From Baffinella frigidus (lineage: Eukaryota > Cryptophyceae > Cryptomonadales > Baffinellaceae), in NCBI GenBank assembly GCA_026770585.1, contig MU646820.1:6944-25464 (forward strand): a stretch of 18,521 bases of DNA. Reading direction: 5' to 3'. A model generated the notes under the pieces. It did not search any database. It worked only from the letters and a program-made list of their open reading frames with translations, and had not been told where the DNA came from. A program made the position numbers and the translations under genes. Positions 10,101 through 15,875 of this stretch are shown piece by piece (position 1 is the stretch's first letter; the number at the start of each line of letters is the position of its first letter).

Positions 10101-13100
10101 GCTTCATGAACAGCACCAAACAGCTTGCACACATCTCGGGGACACAACAGATGAATACGGCAGAAAATGAAACATGCCAACCGCAATGAGGAAGTGAAGA
10201 GGGGATGCTAGACGGGCGAGACGCTGCGAGGGGACCGAGACGCTGGGGGGGGGCGGGGGCAGGTATGTGCGATGGGCACCACACGGCGACTGGTTTAGAA
10301 ACGGAAGACGACTGAGACATTCAAACCCAGGTATCGACCGGGAAATGGGGGTTGAAACTGAAGGAGACAGATTGAAAAGAGGCGGGTTACATACGTTGCC
10401 TCGTTGGCTAGTGCATTTGTTTTCTCAGGCTTTGATTGGTATTGACATTGATGACTTCCTCGAACACTTCGAAGCTGATTCAGAAAAATAATCGTACATT
10501 ATTTGGGAAAACATCTGCCAACCCACCTTTCTGTCATGTGATTTCGCGTGAGGTGCTGAATGTGTGAACGCGATCCAGCTCTCACACTCCAGCAGAACAA
10601 GTTTTCTGTTGGTGTCTTGATTGGAGTTCAATCTGAGGTGTCCGTGTTTGGAGCTCTTGCCAGCTCTATCATTCGATACCTTTGAACCCTATGCCGACTT
10701 GAGTGCCTCAGTGTATGTCCAGAAATCGATAATCGATACGCTGTCAGAGGCCCCACTTGAGGAAAACCCTTGAGCTGATTTCTGCGGCTCATCCTTCTGC
10801 ACCGGGGGGCTTGTTGCGATCCGTAAGGAAGCAGGGCCTTTCTGCAAGATAAGTTCAATTGTCCGCCTATTGTGGGAATGACACAACCACAAGGACCCGA
10901 AGGGCAGCACCTCCTCTGTCACGCTGATGAAGAAACGCTGCACGAAATGCTTGTTCGCCGGGTTCCGCAGCGCTGCATCCGAGGTCTCGTTGGGGAAGCA
11001 GGTCAGCGCCGCGCCGCGCAGAGCGACCTGTGGCAGACCAGAGCCTTCTGTCAGGTTTGTGCACACTTTGAAGCTGCTCTCACTCGGTCCAAGATGGATG
11101 CTGGTACAACCCGACGACGACCACGGAACAAAAAAGGCGTCGATGGATGAGTGGCACAAGGAGAGGAAAGACGCTAAACTTCACATACCTGTGTACCGCC
11201 ACCTGGACGGTTCTGCCGAGTCTTTCCAACAGGAGGGCGAGGTGTCCGGCTATGGTGAGATGTCAACAATCCTAAAGGTCGCGGATGCACCTGCATCTGG
11301 TCGAAGAGCGGCCACCAACCCTCCCTGTCCGCCAGCTTGCTCTGGCTCTGCAGCACGTAGAACCGCCCCGACGCCCCCGATGCGGTGCCGTAGAACTCGC
11401 GCGGCCCCTCCCACTCCTTCTCCTCCACCGCATCATCCCCCGACAGAGTGTTCTCGTCCAGCTTGAACCACTCTTCGAGCACCGTGCGGTCGGCCTCAGC
11501 AACGTGCAGCAGAAGCAACGTGAAGAGGAGCTCCGGGATCAGCCTCGGAAAGGGGCGGAACCCGTACTTCTGAGCTGCGATGAAGACGTAGGAGATGCCC
11601 GCAGACTCGCGCGAGCACCGCCCCAGCTCCCTCATGCAGATCTCCGAGGTGAGATGCTCAGCACTCGGCCCGCTCCGGATCCCCCACCGCATCTCCACCA
11701 TCGACACCTGGAGTGGAGTGCACACGCAGTGTGATTTTGCGCATTGGGCCCAACGCTCTCGTGTGCACACTCACACAGAGCGGTGGCGGGGAGTGAGGGG
11801 CGGGATAAAGGAAGCACCTCGAGCATGAGCTTTCTCCCCAGAAGCTGCAGAGCCGGCATCACGTCGCCGAGAAACAGGTTCCTTTCTTCGTTTGTGTCCT
11901 GTGCGCAGCCGTGAAGGGTGTCAGTCGCGCGATCCGCATCCGCGCTGCTGGGTAGAGGAACCCACACACTGGACATCCCTGCGCGCAGGCGAGCCGTGAA
12001 TAGGCCTCGGTCAGGAGTAGGCCTCAGTCAGCGACTGAGAATGGGTCAGTAGAACACGTTTCTCTCCTCGGTGATGTCCTGCGCGTGTTCCAAGTCCAGG
12101 GTTGAAAAATCACAATCGACGGTTTGGGCCATATGTTTGAGGGTTTACAGTTAAGGGCGCATGATCCGGGGTTCAGGGCGCAAGTTGCAGGGTTCAGGGA
12201 TCAGGGTGCTGGGTACAGGGTGCATGGTATAGCGTTGAGCGTTGAGCGTTGAGGGGGTGGGATCGAGGGTTGAGGGTGAGGTACTGAGTGTTGACGATTA
12301 TGTGTTGAGTGTTGAATGTTGAGTGTCGAGTGTTGAGTGTTGAGTGTTGAGTGTTGAGTGTTGAGTGTTGAGTGTTGAGTGTTGAGTGTTGAGCGTTGAG
12401 TATTGAGTGTTGAGTGTTGAGTGTGAAGTGGTGAAGGTGGAGGGTTGAGGGTTGAGGGTTGAGGGCAGAGGGTTGAATGTTGGGTGTTGAGGGTCGAGGG
12501 TTGGGGGTTGAGGGTTGAGGGCTGAGGATGGGGGAAAAGGGTGCAGGGTTGAGAGTACGAGGCTTGAGGTACAGGGTTCACGGTTGAGGTTTCAGGGTTC
12601 AGAGTTGACAGTTTAAGGGATGAGAGTTAAGGTTGAGAATTCAGGCCCTCAACTTCAGGGTTCAGGGTTCAGGTTCATGGTTTAGGTCTGAGGGTTTTGG
12701 GGTCAAAATTCAGGGTACAGGGTTCACGATTCAAGGGTTTAAGGTATAGGTGTCATCCGCGAGACCCGTATGTGTGCTGCTTGGGGGTGTCACCCACACT
12801 GGGCATGCATGTGCGAAGGCGAGCCCTGACGTCAGCGCAGCATCAGGTCCACATGAAAATGCATGGATGGTCTGCGCACCGTGAAGGTTGATGACACGAG
12901 GAAGCGCACCACGCGCTTGGGCAGCTGCAGGTTGGCCTCCAAGACCTCCCATCCGCGCAGGATCCTCGCGTCCATCACCTCATCGCGCTCGCGCTCCTCG
13001 ACGATGGGGAGCGACGCGAGCAACTCCTGCCACTCCGGCCGGTCCACGCGCGGCACCGTGTGCCCCACGGTTTCCCAGATCGGTTTGCTGGCGTGAATGC

Positions 13101-13452
13101 CCAGGTCCTTGCTCGGTGCGGCAGCCGCAGACGCCTGACCACCGGGGGGCACAGTGCCCGTGTGCCCGCGCGCAACCTGGAAGGGAGCTGCGGCGGCGCC
13201 TGGCTGTGCCTGCCGTGCCTCGCCCTGCGCCCCCTCCAAAGCCACACCGATGGCGCGCAGGGCGTTTCCTACTGCGTGCAACGCCTCGAGTGGAGAGGAT
13301 GACGGAGCCCCGCGTCGTTCTAATGCACCCTGCTGCTGCGCCCGACCAGAGGACGCAGCCAGGTGCACCTCCTGCCCCCCTGCGAGGTCTGCAATACGCA
13401 GAAGATGTGCCTTCAGCTTCTCCACCTTCTCAAAGATCTCTGGCGTCATCAT
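564..13452 (-). CDS. DUF4062-NACHT-WD40 (STAND) multi-exon gene, 3' end outside window
   Basis: Overall extent of one minus-strand gene whose exons are listed separately: 12880-13452, 11818-11898, 11291-11707, 10911-11027, 7627-7899, 5151-7350, 3910-4276, 2771-2887, 1736-1867 and 564-704. Every junction I can draw uses GT-AG and phase 0, and the joined protein reads through DUF4062, NACHT and WD40 signatures in the order known for TEP1/NPHP3/NWD-type STAND proteins. These are cytoplasmic NTPase switches in which WD40 repeats sense a ligand and nucleotide exchange drives oligomerisation. The specific role here is unknown. About 1,470 residues fall in the window and no terminal stop or poly(A) context is seen, so WD40 exons probably continue to the left. 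As sequenced, the frame is broken at the C-run 7102-7132, by TAG at 6060-6062, and in exon D (3910-4276). It is therefore either a pseudogene in progress or carries sequence errors. Confidence 0.8.
705..1735 (-). other. Intron between exons B and A
   Basis: 1,031 bases with no supportable coding sequence. The part next to exon A (705-945) is related to that next to exon C. The part next to exon B contains a 26-base imperfect tandem duplication at 1597-1648 built on gttcgtgcagagcac. G-rich words dominate the plus strand. Confidence 0.6.
1736..1867 (-). CDS. Exon B: single WD40 repeat
   Basis: 44 codons from VRTLATGHSSQVSSLAIS through ADGKRVVSGSYFKSTVKIWD to METGAV, bounded by gagctggcag and gtgagaggg. 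This is a canonical WD40 repeat with GH and WD dipeptides, a structural Asp in ADGK, and strands in the right order. It is phase 0 at both ends. The open frame continues far past the donor, but the downstream translation loses GC3 bias and WD character, so I end the exon at gtgaga. The intron to its right closely matches that beside exon D. Confidence 0.8.
1868..2770 (-). other. Intron between exons C and B
   Basis: 903 bases. Positions 1868-2190 are a close copy of 4277-4590 beside exon D, sharing for example the block around gactacactggcctggac. From 2217 the sequence is the near-identical partner of the window start. No coding signal. Confidence 0.65.
2771..2887 (-). CDS. Exon C: single WD40 repeat
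   Basis: 39 codons between gggctgtcag and gtgaggtgg, an excellent GT donor. It starts VRTLAGFGGI, continues SVAISTDGKRVVSGSDYD and ends IEIWDMETGAK. It is the shortest of the WD exons: the loop between the GH-equivalent position and SVAIS is reduced, and the usual GH is FG. Both ends are phase 0, so the exon can be skipped, added or removed without changing frame. Its surrounding intron sequence resembles that of exon A rather than of its neighbours B and D. Confidence 0.75.
2888..3909 (-). other. Intron between exons D and C
   Basis: 1,022 bases without coding signal. It contains a perfect 24-base direct tandem repeat (3015-3038 and 3039-3062, starting gttcttgactctggggatcc). It also has the conserved intron box with gggcatgctgtcccgaa near 3095. 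Confidence 0.6.
3910..4276 (-). pseudogene. Exon D: compound WD40 exon, internally duplicated and broken
   Basis: This region begins like the other WD exons (ctggcag then VRTLAGHS) and ends like them (IWDMETGME before gtgcga), but is 367 nt instead of 117-141. From 4276 the frame reads VRTLAGHSIDGCICKMYPFD and NPKCTL, resembling the end of a WD repeat (compare VKIWDVETGEVKCTL in exon 6). The frame must then shift. A second frame carries SVGFHED, a TGA, then QIWTSPCHNRKDGCIC, NSECTRAGH and the well-preserved repeat WSKVTSVAISADGKRVVSGS. The box DGCIC followed by a CT-x-x-GH-like stretch occurs twice, so a WD-derived segment was duplicated in place. Either the middle is spliced out by sites I cannot identify, or the exon is dead. 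The flanking introns closely match those of exon B. Confidence 0.6.
4277..5150 (-). other. Intron between exons 6 and D, with a relic unit lacking its exon
   Basis: 874 bases. The right-of-exon block of a repeat unit occurs at 4277-4590. A second, diverged copy of its conserved box (gaatccagc, ggcatgctgtgtcgaac, then a C-rich stretch) occurs at 4612-4695, although no WD exon lies between them. The block at 5060-5150 matches those left of exons A and C. Confidence 0.55.
5151..7350 (-). CDS. Exon 6: poly-Gly linker, NACHT/STAND NTPase, helical arm, two WD40 repeats
   Basis: Large exon from VCDDFGSSVAKSM (after cttcaccag) to IWDVETELE before gtgcgg. It starts with the end of the pre-NACHT helices, then a poly-glycine tract encoded by the C-run 7102-7132. 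The P-loop NTPase follows: Walker A GQSGSGKT at 7002-7025, then VIRFLGTSPASSAVQPLL, FKELKAYFRKAV, and Walker B LSLFIDSVDQLDN with its Asp at 6750-6752. Next come LPVSGLSPHVRLVVSTLPD and a winged-helix-like arm (YLTICRRSGVSETELVHLL). The helical module LLPNTRRLTELVYHATRAGD leads into two WD40 repeats, INSVAFSHCGKWVVSASNDK and VHSVAISVDGKRIVSGSEDM. Length is 2,200 nt, one more than a multiple of three; the extra base maps to the C-run. An in-frame TAG lies at 6060-6062. Function by family: ATP-dependent oligomerising switch. The substrate or ligand is unknown. Confidence 0.85.
7062..7132 (-). repeat. Perfect 30-base palindrome next to a 31-C homopolymer, within exon 6
   Basis: Positions 7062-7091 are a perfect inverted repeat with 15-base arms and no loop (arm gaggggggcaaggac), translated in the gene as part of GGKDVLAPL. 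After ten bases of mixed sequence comes a run of 31 C (7102-7132), read as glycine codons on the minus strand. The reading frame before the run and the frame after it differ by one base; 30 or 33 C would join them. Confidence 0.85.
7372..7610 (-). repeat. Degenerate telomere-like heptamer array in intron 5
   Basis: The intron 7351-7626 is filled with variants of gggttta, gggttca and gggttga on the plus strand, so the transcript carries aaccctc/aaccctaa words. It is too degenerate to be functional telomere. It lies between a good donor (AAG before gttttg) and acceptor (cttcaccag), so it belongs to the intron. Confidence 0.75.
7627..7899 (-). CDS. Exon 5: pre-NACHT region (EFKRGLLW ... AYLRK)
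   Basis: 91 codons from EFKRGLLWVSPQRQKEQ after cctgaaacag to CAYLRK before gttttg. Joined to exon 4 it reads SVTEEEFKRGLLW, and joined to exon 6 YLRKVCDDFG, both expected for the region that precedes NACHT in DUF4062 proteins. The middle carries VLRRSFKEQ and then VDMKGEGEVDNEAQKLLAGQI, matching the family pattern R-x-F followed by F-V-D-L and D-x-E-A-Q-x-L-L. GC3 drops abruptly past the donor into the telomere-like intron, supporting that boundary. Confidence 0.83.
7900..10910 (-). other. 3 kb intron 4, different composition, no recognised content
   Basis: This stretch separates exon 5 from exon 4. It is visibly more AT-rich than the surrounding exons and lacks the heptamer words common in other introns. 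Open frames exist on both strands (for example 9606-10034 plus and 9693-9929 minus), but codon use is not GC3-biased and I recognise no domain. A G-rich run lies at 10239-10262. An old transposable-element insertion is possible, but I found neither terminal repeats nor a transposase or reverse transcriptase motif. Confidence 0.45.
10911..11027 (-). CDS. Exon 4: linker ending FFISVTEE
   Basis: 39 codons from VALRGAALTCFPNETSD to NPANKHFVQRFFISVTEE, bounded by ctgccacag at the acceptor and GAG before gtgctg at the donor. The pattern L-x-x-AA followed by N-x-x-x-x-F-F-x-R and S-V-T-E-x-E is the linker that follows DUF4062 in STAND proteins of the NPHP3/TEP1 group. It is completed by EFKRGLLW in exon 5, more than 3 kb away. 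The exon is short, but frame, phase 0 ends and family pattern agree on both sides. Confidence 0.78.
11291..11707 (-). CDS. Exon 3: DUF4062 core and flanking helical region
   Basis: 139 codons beginning VSMVEMRWGIR after ctccactccag and ending DQMQ before gtgcat. Exon 2 ends LMLE, so the join reads LMLEVSMVEMRWGIR, the conserved V-D-M-R-W-G-I-R strand of DUF4062. Then follow the helix EICMRELGRCSRESA and the strand YVFIAAQKYGFRPFP, matching the family order (ELCLREIERC, then the F-x-x-L-x-G-x-x-YGYRP strand). The rest is acidic and amphipathic (WFKLDENTLSGDDAVEEKEW, REFYGTAS), typical of the region between DUF4062 and the NTPase. This exon carries the strongest DUF4062 match in the window. GC3 is very high. 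Confidence 0.87.
11818..11898 (-). CDS. Exon 2: DUF4062 continuation (DTNEERN)
   Basis: A 27-codon exon that starts after cgcacag and ends at GAG before gtgctt. It encodes DTNEERNLFLGDVMPALQ followed by LLGRKLMLE. Joined to exon 1 it gives SSTFTDTNEERNLFL, the hallmark SSTF-x-D-x-x-x-ER pattern of DUF4062, with the expected following helix. Both ends are phase 0. A broken relative of its first ten codons sits 150 bases upstream in intron 1 (12046-12078). The next intron is only 110 bases long (11708-11817). Confidence 0.82.
12046..12078 (-). pseudogene. Relic second copy of the start of exon 2 (DITEERNVFY-stop)
   Basis: After an acceptor-like acgcgcag, the minus strand reads DITEERNVFY and then TGA. 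This parallels DTNEERNLFL of exon 2, which follows cgcacag at 11898. Only about 33 bases are comparable. It lies in intron 1, 150 bases before the real exon. Interpretation: partial duplication of exon 2 with its acceptor, now non-functional. Confidence 0.55.
12120..12745 (-). repeat. Long heptamer array with a homogeneous gttgagt core
   Basis: The array consists of telomere-like heptamer variants (gggttca, gggttga, gggttta) on the plus strand. Within it, 12304-12424 is about 17 nearly perfect copies of the heptamer gttgagt. The long minus-strand open frame over it (TLNTQHS repeated) is just a heptamer translated in a period of seven residues. It lies wholly inside intron 1. Confidence 0.85.
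12880..13452 (-). CDS. Exon 1: N-terminal region and start of DUF4062
   Basis: 191 codons from ATGATG at 13452, the first Met after an in-frame TGA nine codons further upstream. The N-terminal 40 residues look helical (EIFEKVEKLKAHLLRIADL). A Gln/Ala/Gly/Pro-rich low-complexity linker follows to about residue 110, then a compact segment (PEWQELLASLPIVEERERDE) and finally RVVRFLVSSTFT, the first strand and signature SSTF of DUF4062. The exon ends at ACG before gtgcgcag, and exon 2 supplies the D-x-x-x-ER continuation. The start is uncertain. An acceptor (gaattcag) lies seven codons before the ATG in the same frame, so this could be an internal exon joined to a candidate upstream exon at 14394-14585. 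The exon assignment is firm because SSTF is completed correctly by exon 2. Confidence 0.75.
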
Positions 13453-14393
13453 GCCACGTGCACCCCGACGCAGCTGAATTCACCTCCCGACCTGCCAGCA
13501 CGACGCGTGGCGCAGGAGTGAGCTCTCGGCGGAGGGGCCCCGCAGCATCACCCGCCCCACCATTCACTGCACAACAACACGTTCCTGTCTACAGGTCCTT
13601 GAGGGTCAAATACATCCAACAAGGACGAATACCGCGCATTGCCGTGGAACCCCGTCATGCACATGCATGACTCCCGAGCATCGGGAGACAGGCGCACACC
13701 ATCTGTGGCCCTTTCAGTCGGAGGAGGGCACCAACCGTCCAAGGTCTCTGTTATCCATTTCCAGCGAATGCAGCACATCAAATCCCCCCCACCCAGCCAA
13801 GTCGCTCAGCCTCCTCGCCCCGCTCGCCCCACGACCTTACCCAGTGAAAACGCCACCTTGCTCTGCGATAAAGAGCTGCTCTCTCGCCGCCCGCTCAAGC
13901 AAATTGATATGTGAAACAGTACAACCCCCGCACCCACCCTCACTCTCGTCCCGCCCCACTTGCCCCGCTCGCTTTGACGTCTCACCTGGTGCGCGATGTG
14001 TCCTGGAGAAGCTGGCGGGCGGATTGGGAGCCTGCGCCAAGCCAAGGGGGATGTTTCTGCCAAAGATACCTCTTGGCCAAGCCTGCGAGCGTTGAGCCTA
14101 TTTCTAGAATTTGTTGACTTTTGAGTCACTTTTGACGTCAAAGTCAACAAATTGCCTGCCGGAGAGGGTGGGAGATTCGCCCGCTGCCTTTCTACTCTGT
14201 TCGTCGGACCCACCTCTCTGTTTGTTGCGGCCTGATGTCTCTTGCAGCGCAACCCACGGCGACGGAAGCAGGATGAAGGGAGGTGCTACGCGTGAGCAGA
14301 TCCCGGGATCAGGTGGCGGGTGGGGATTCGTGAGGAGGAGTGAAGCAGCTTCCTTCTTTTTGCGTTGGCGGGAAAGGAGGGGCCGGTCAGCAC
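13453..14393. other. Interval upstream of the ATG at 13452; no firm gene
   Basis: No recognisable domain on either strand. A minus-strand frame at 13548-13781 has mixed codon use and no match to a family I know. A short hairpin lies at 13671-13687 (ctcccga arms). It holds the bZIP-type palindrome at 14108-14153. If 13452 is the true start, this is promoter and 5' flank; if exon 1 is spliced to 14394-14585, it is an intron. Confidence 0.4.
14108..14153. promoter_or_regulatory. Inverted repeat carrying TGAGTCA and TGACGTCA sites
   Basis: Arms aatttgttgacttt (14108-14121) and its exact reverse complement (14140-14153) enclose 18 bases. A perfect AP-1/GCN4 heptamer TGAGTCA lies at 14122-14128, and a perfect CRE/ATF octamer TGACGTCA at 14133-14140. 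TTGAC words (W-box core) lie in the arms. These are known bZIP and WRKY target motifs. It lies about 650 bases upstream of the predicted ATG at 13452 on the minus strand. That it regulates this gene is inference. Confidence 0.5.
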
Positions 14394-14585
14394 CTGCACG
14401 GCACATGACAATTTATCTGCGTCAAAGATGTAAGACCTTGCAGCCTTGCACCGCAAGGTGATAGAGAAGTATTCCCCGGACGCCAACGGCAAGATGCAGT
14501 CCGTCTGCTGATTGGAGGCGGTCGGGATCGTCCGGTCCATGGCAGCGTTCCACCTGCCAGGTGCAAGGAAGGACTGCCTTGTGAT
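14394..14585 (-). CDS. Candidate orphan exon, possibly a 5' exon of the STAND gene
   Basis: 64 codons, from ITRQSFLAPGRWNAAMDRTI through QTDCILPLASGEYFSITL to FDADKLSCAVQ. It is bounded by aataggtgcag and by CAG before gtgctgacc, and is phase 0 at both ends like every exon of the gene to its left. GC3 is raised in the middle. I recognise no domain. It could join to an acceptor seven codons before the ATG of exon 1, belong to another gene, or be chance. Confidence 0.3.
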
Positions 14586-14923
14586 CTGCACCTATTCCAG
14601 GCGCATTTTCGTGCTCGGCTTCAACACGGAGCGGAAACCAGTTCGAGCGGGTGCACCTCGAGACCTGGCAAGTCGGGGTAGCTCCCCGCTCACCCCTCCC
14701 GCCCTCCCAGCTCTCGGATTCCTGTCCAGCCGCTGGTGACTCTGCACAACCCTCCCCGGCCCTGTTTTTCCTCGGATTTCTGCCGCCCCTGATCCTCACC
14801 CACGAGGCGCCTGCGGTTGGGCGGAGGCGGTTGCATCGTCCGCCGTGCATCCCGCGCCAGAATGCGCGTCTCTTGTTCTCAACTCAGCCTCTTGCGTGCC
14901 CGCCGTGAATGAGCACAAAAATC
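14586..14923. other. No supportable gene
   Basis: Open frames exist on both strands, but none has a consistent codon bias or recognisable motif. It is flanked on the right by the TA of the first MITE. Confidence 0.35.
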
Positions 14924-15567
14924 TAGCTCTGGCTCGGTCTGATTCATCTCACCGTTTCGTTGACACTGGGCTCTTTTCCCATTTCAAAGCTGACGAATTT
15001 CTACCGCGCGCCTGGGCTGTCAACTTGAGATTAGTCTGTCTAGCCGACTTAATCCGGGAACAAGTATTTTTCTTTTATTTCTGCTAGGGCGATTTCGATG
15101 TTTTCCCTTAGAATATTTTTTAAAATTGTCCGCCCAAAAAGTTAGGAACGTCATCTAAAAGGGCTCGGAAAGTTTTTGCTGGGATGTGGTCTCAGATTTT
15201 TGCTGGGCCATCGGGAAGGGCCCCCTCGGAGGGGCGCAAAATGAAGATCCTGTGAAAATTACTACACGGTTTCAAAAAGATTCATTTTAAAATGGAAATC
15301 AAATGAATTGTAAAAATGCGATTTGGAAGGCTGTGTAGTAATTTTCATACAAACCGACATTTTGCGCCCCTCCAAAGGGGCCCTTCCCGATGGCCCAGCA
15401 AAAATCTGAGACCACATCCAAGCAAAAACTTTCCGAGCCCTTTCAGATGACGTTCCTAACTTTTTGGGCGGACAATTTTAAAAAATATTCTAAGGGAAAA
15501 CATCGAAATCGCCCTAGCAGAAATAAAAGAAAAATACTTGTTCCCGGATGAGACTGAGGCAGAGCTA
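14924..15567. mobile_element. TA-flanked MITE (copy 1) with a nested foldback
   Basis: It begins TA-GCTCTGGCTCGGTCT and ends with the inverted counterpart AGACTGAGGCAGAGC-TA. The first ~125 bases match the other two copies (words ctgggctc, tgacgaattt, taccg, gtcaacttgaga). The foldback 15052-15549 sits where the other copies have only a few bases, so it looks inserted. No transposase is present, so it is non-autonomous. TA flanks suggest Tc1/mariner-like mobilisation. Confidence 0.65.
15052..15549. repeat. Near-perfect foldback, ~216-base arms, 65-base loop
   Basis: The left arm 15052-15267 (starting atccgggaacaagta) and right arm 15333-15549 are reverse complements with only a handful of differences over most of their length. 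Near the loop both carry gaaaattactacac, separated from the main arm by a diverged patch. The loop itself contains a smaller inverted pair (cattt/aaatg). A transcript across it would fold into one long hairpin. Confidence 0.88.
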
Positions 15568-15743
15568 GAAGATGGGAACGGGCCTGCAGTGTGGAGAGGC
15601 ATTTCCGGTTTCGTTGTGATTTTTTCTCCGCTAAGTTGCTTTCGCCTCTTGCACGACTTTTCATCTCTCTCCGTGGACGAATCACTGAATCAAGGAGACT
15701 GTACCGACTGTTGAAATATTTTAGCGTTGCCCAGTACAAAACC

Positions 15744-15875
15744 TAGCTCTGCAATACTCGGGTTGGCCGACTATTCTCAAGCTGACATAATGGGTCTGGA
15801 TACAAATCCATTGACTTCCGAGCGGATATGAGCCCGGGCTCACCAAATTTGCCCAAATAGCCTGAGACAGAGCTA
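15744..15875. mobile_element. MITE copy 2, 132 bases, reverse orientation to copy 1
   Basis: Flanked by TA on both sides, with ends TA-GCTCTGCAATACTCGGG and CCTGAGACAGAGC-TA. Read on the minus strand it contains ctatttgggc, gagcccgggctc, tggatttgta and cagcttgagaatag, in the same order as copies 1 and 3. It has no coding capacity. Confidence 0.65.

Larger units (their letters stand above)
11899..12879 (-). other. Intron 1, with internal duplication
   Basis: 981 bases. It contains the relic exon 2 copy, a heptamer array, and two related blocks at about 11945-12000 and 12775-12832 (each with a cccacac-ctgg core and then aggcgagcc-tga). This indicates segment duplication inside the intron. A 16-base imperfect tandem lies at 12002-12031 (taggcctc, tcag). 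Confidence 0.5.

Noticed and set aside
12201-12581. 126-codon minus-strand frame with TLNTQHS repeats
   Set aside because: It is a heptanucleotide array translated in a seven-residue period; there is no evidence of coding.
13671-13687. Short hairpin as a terminator
   Set aside because: Its 7-base arms with a 3-base loop are common by chance in GC-rich DNA, and intrinsic terminators are not expected in a nuclear genome.
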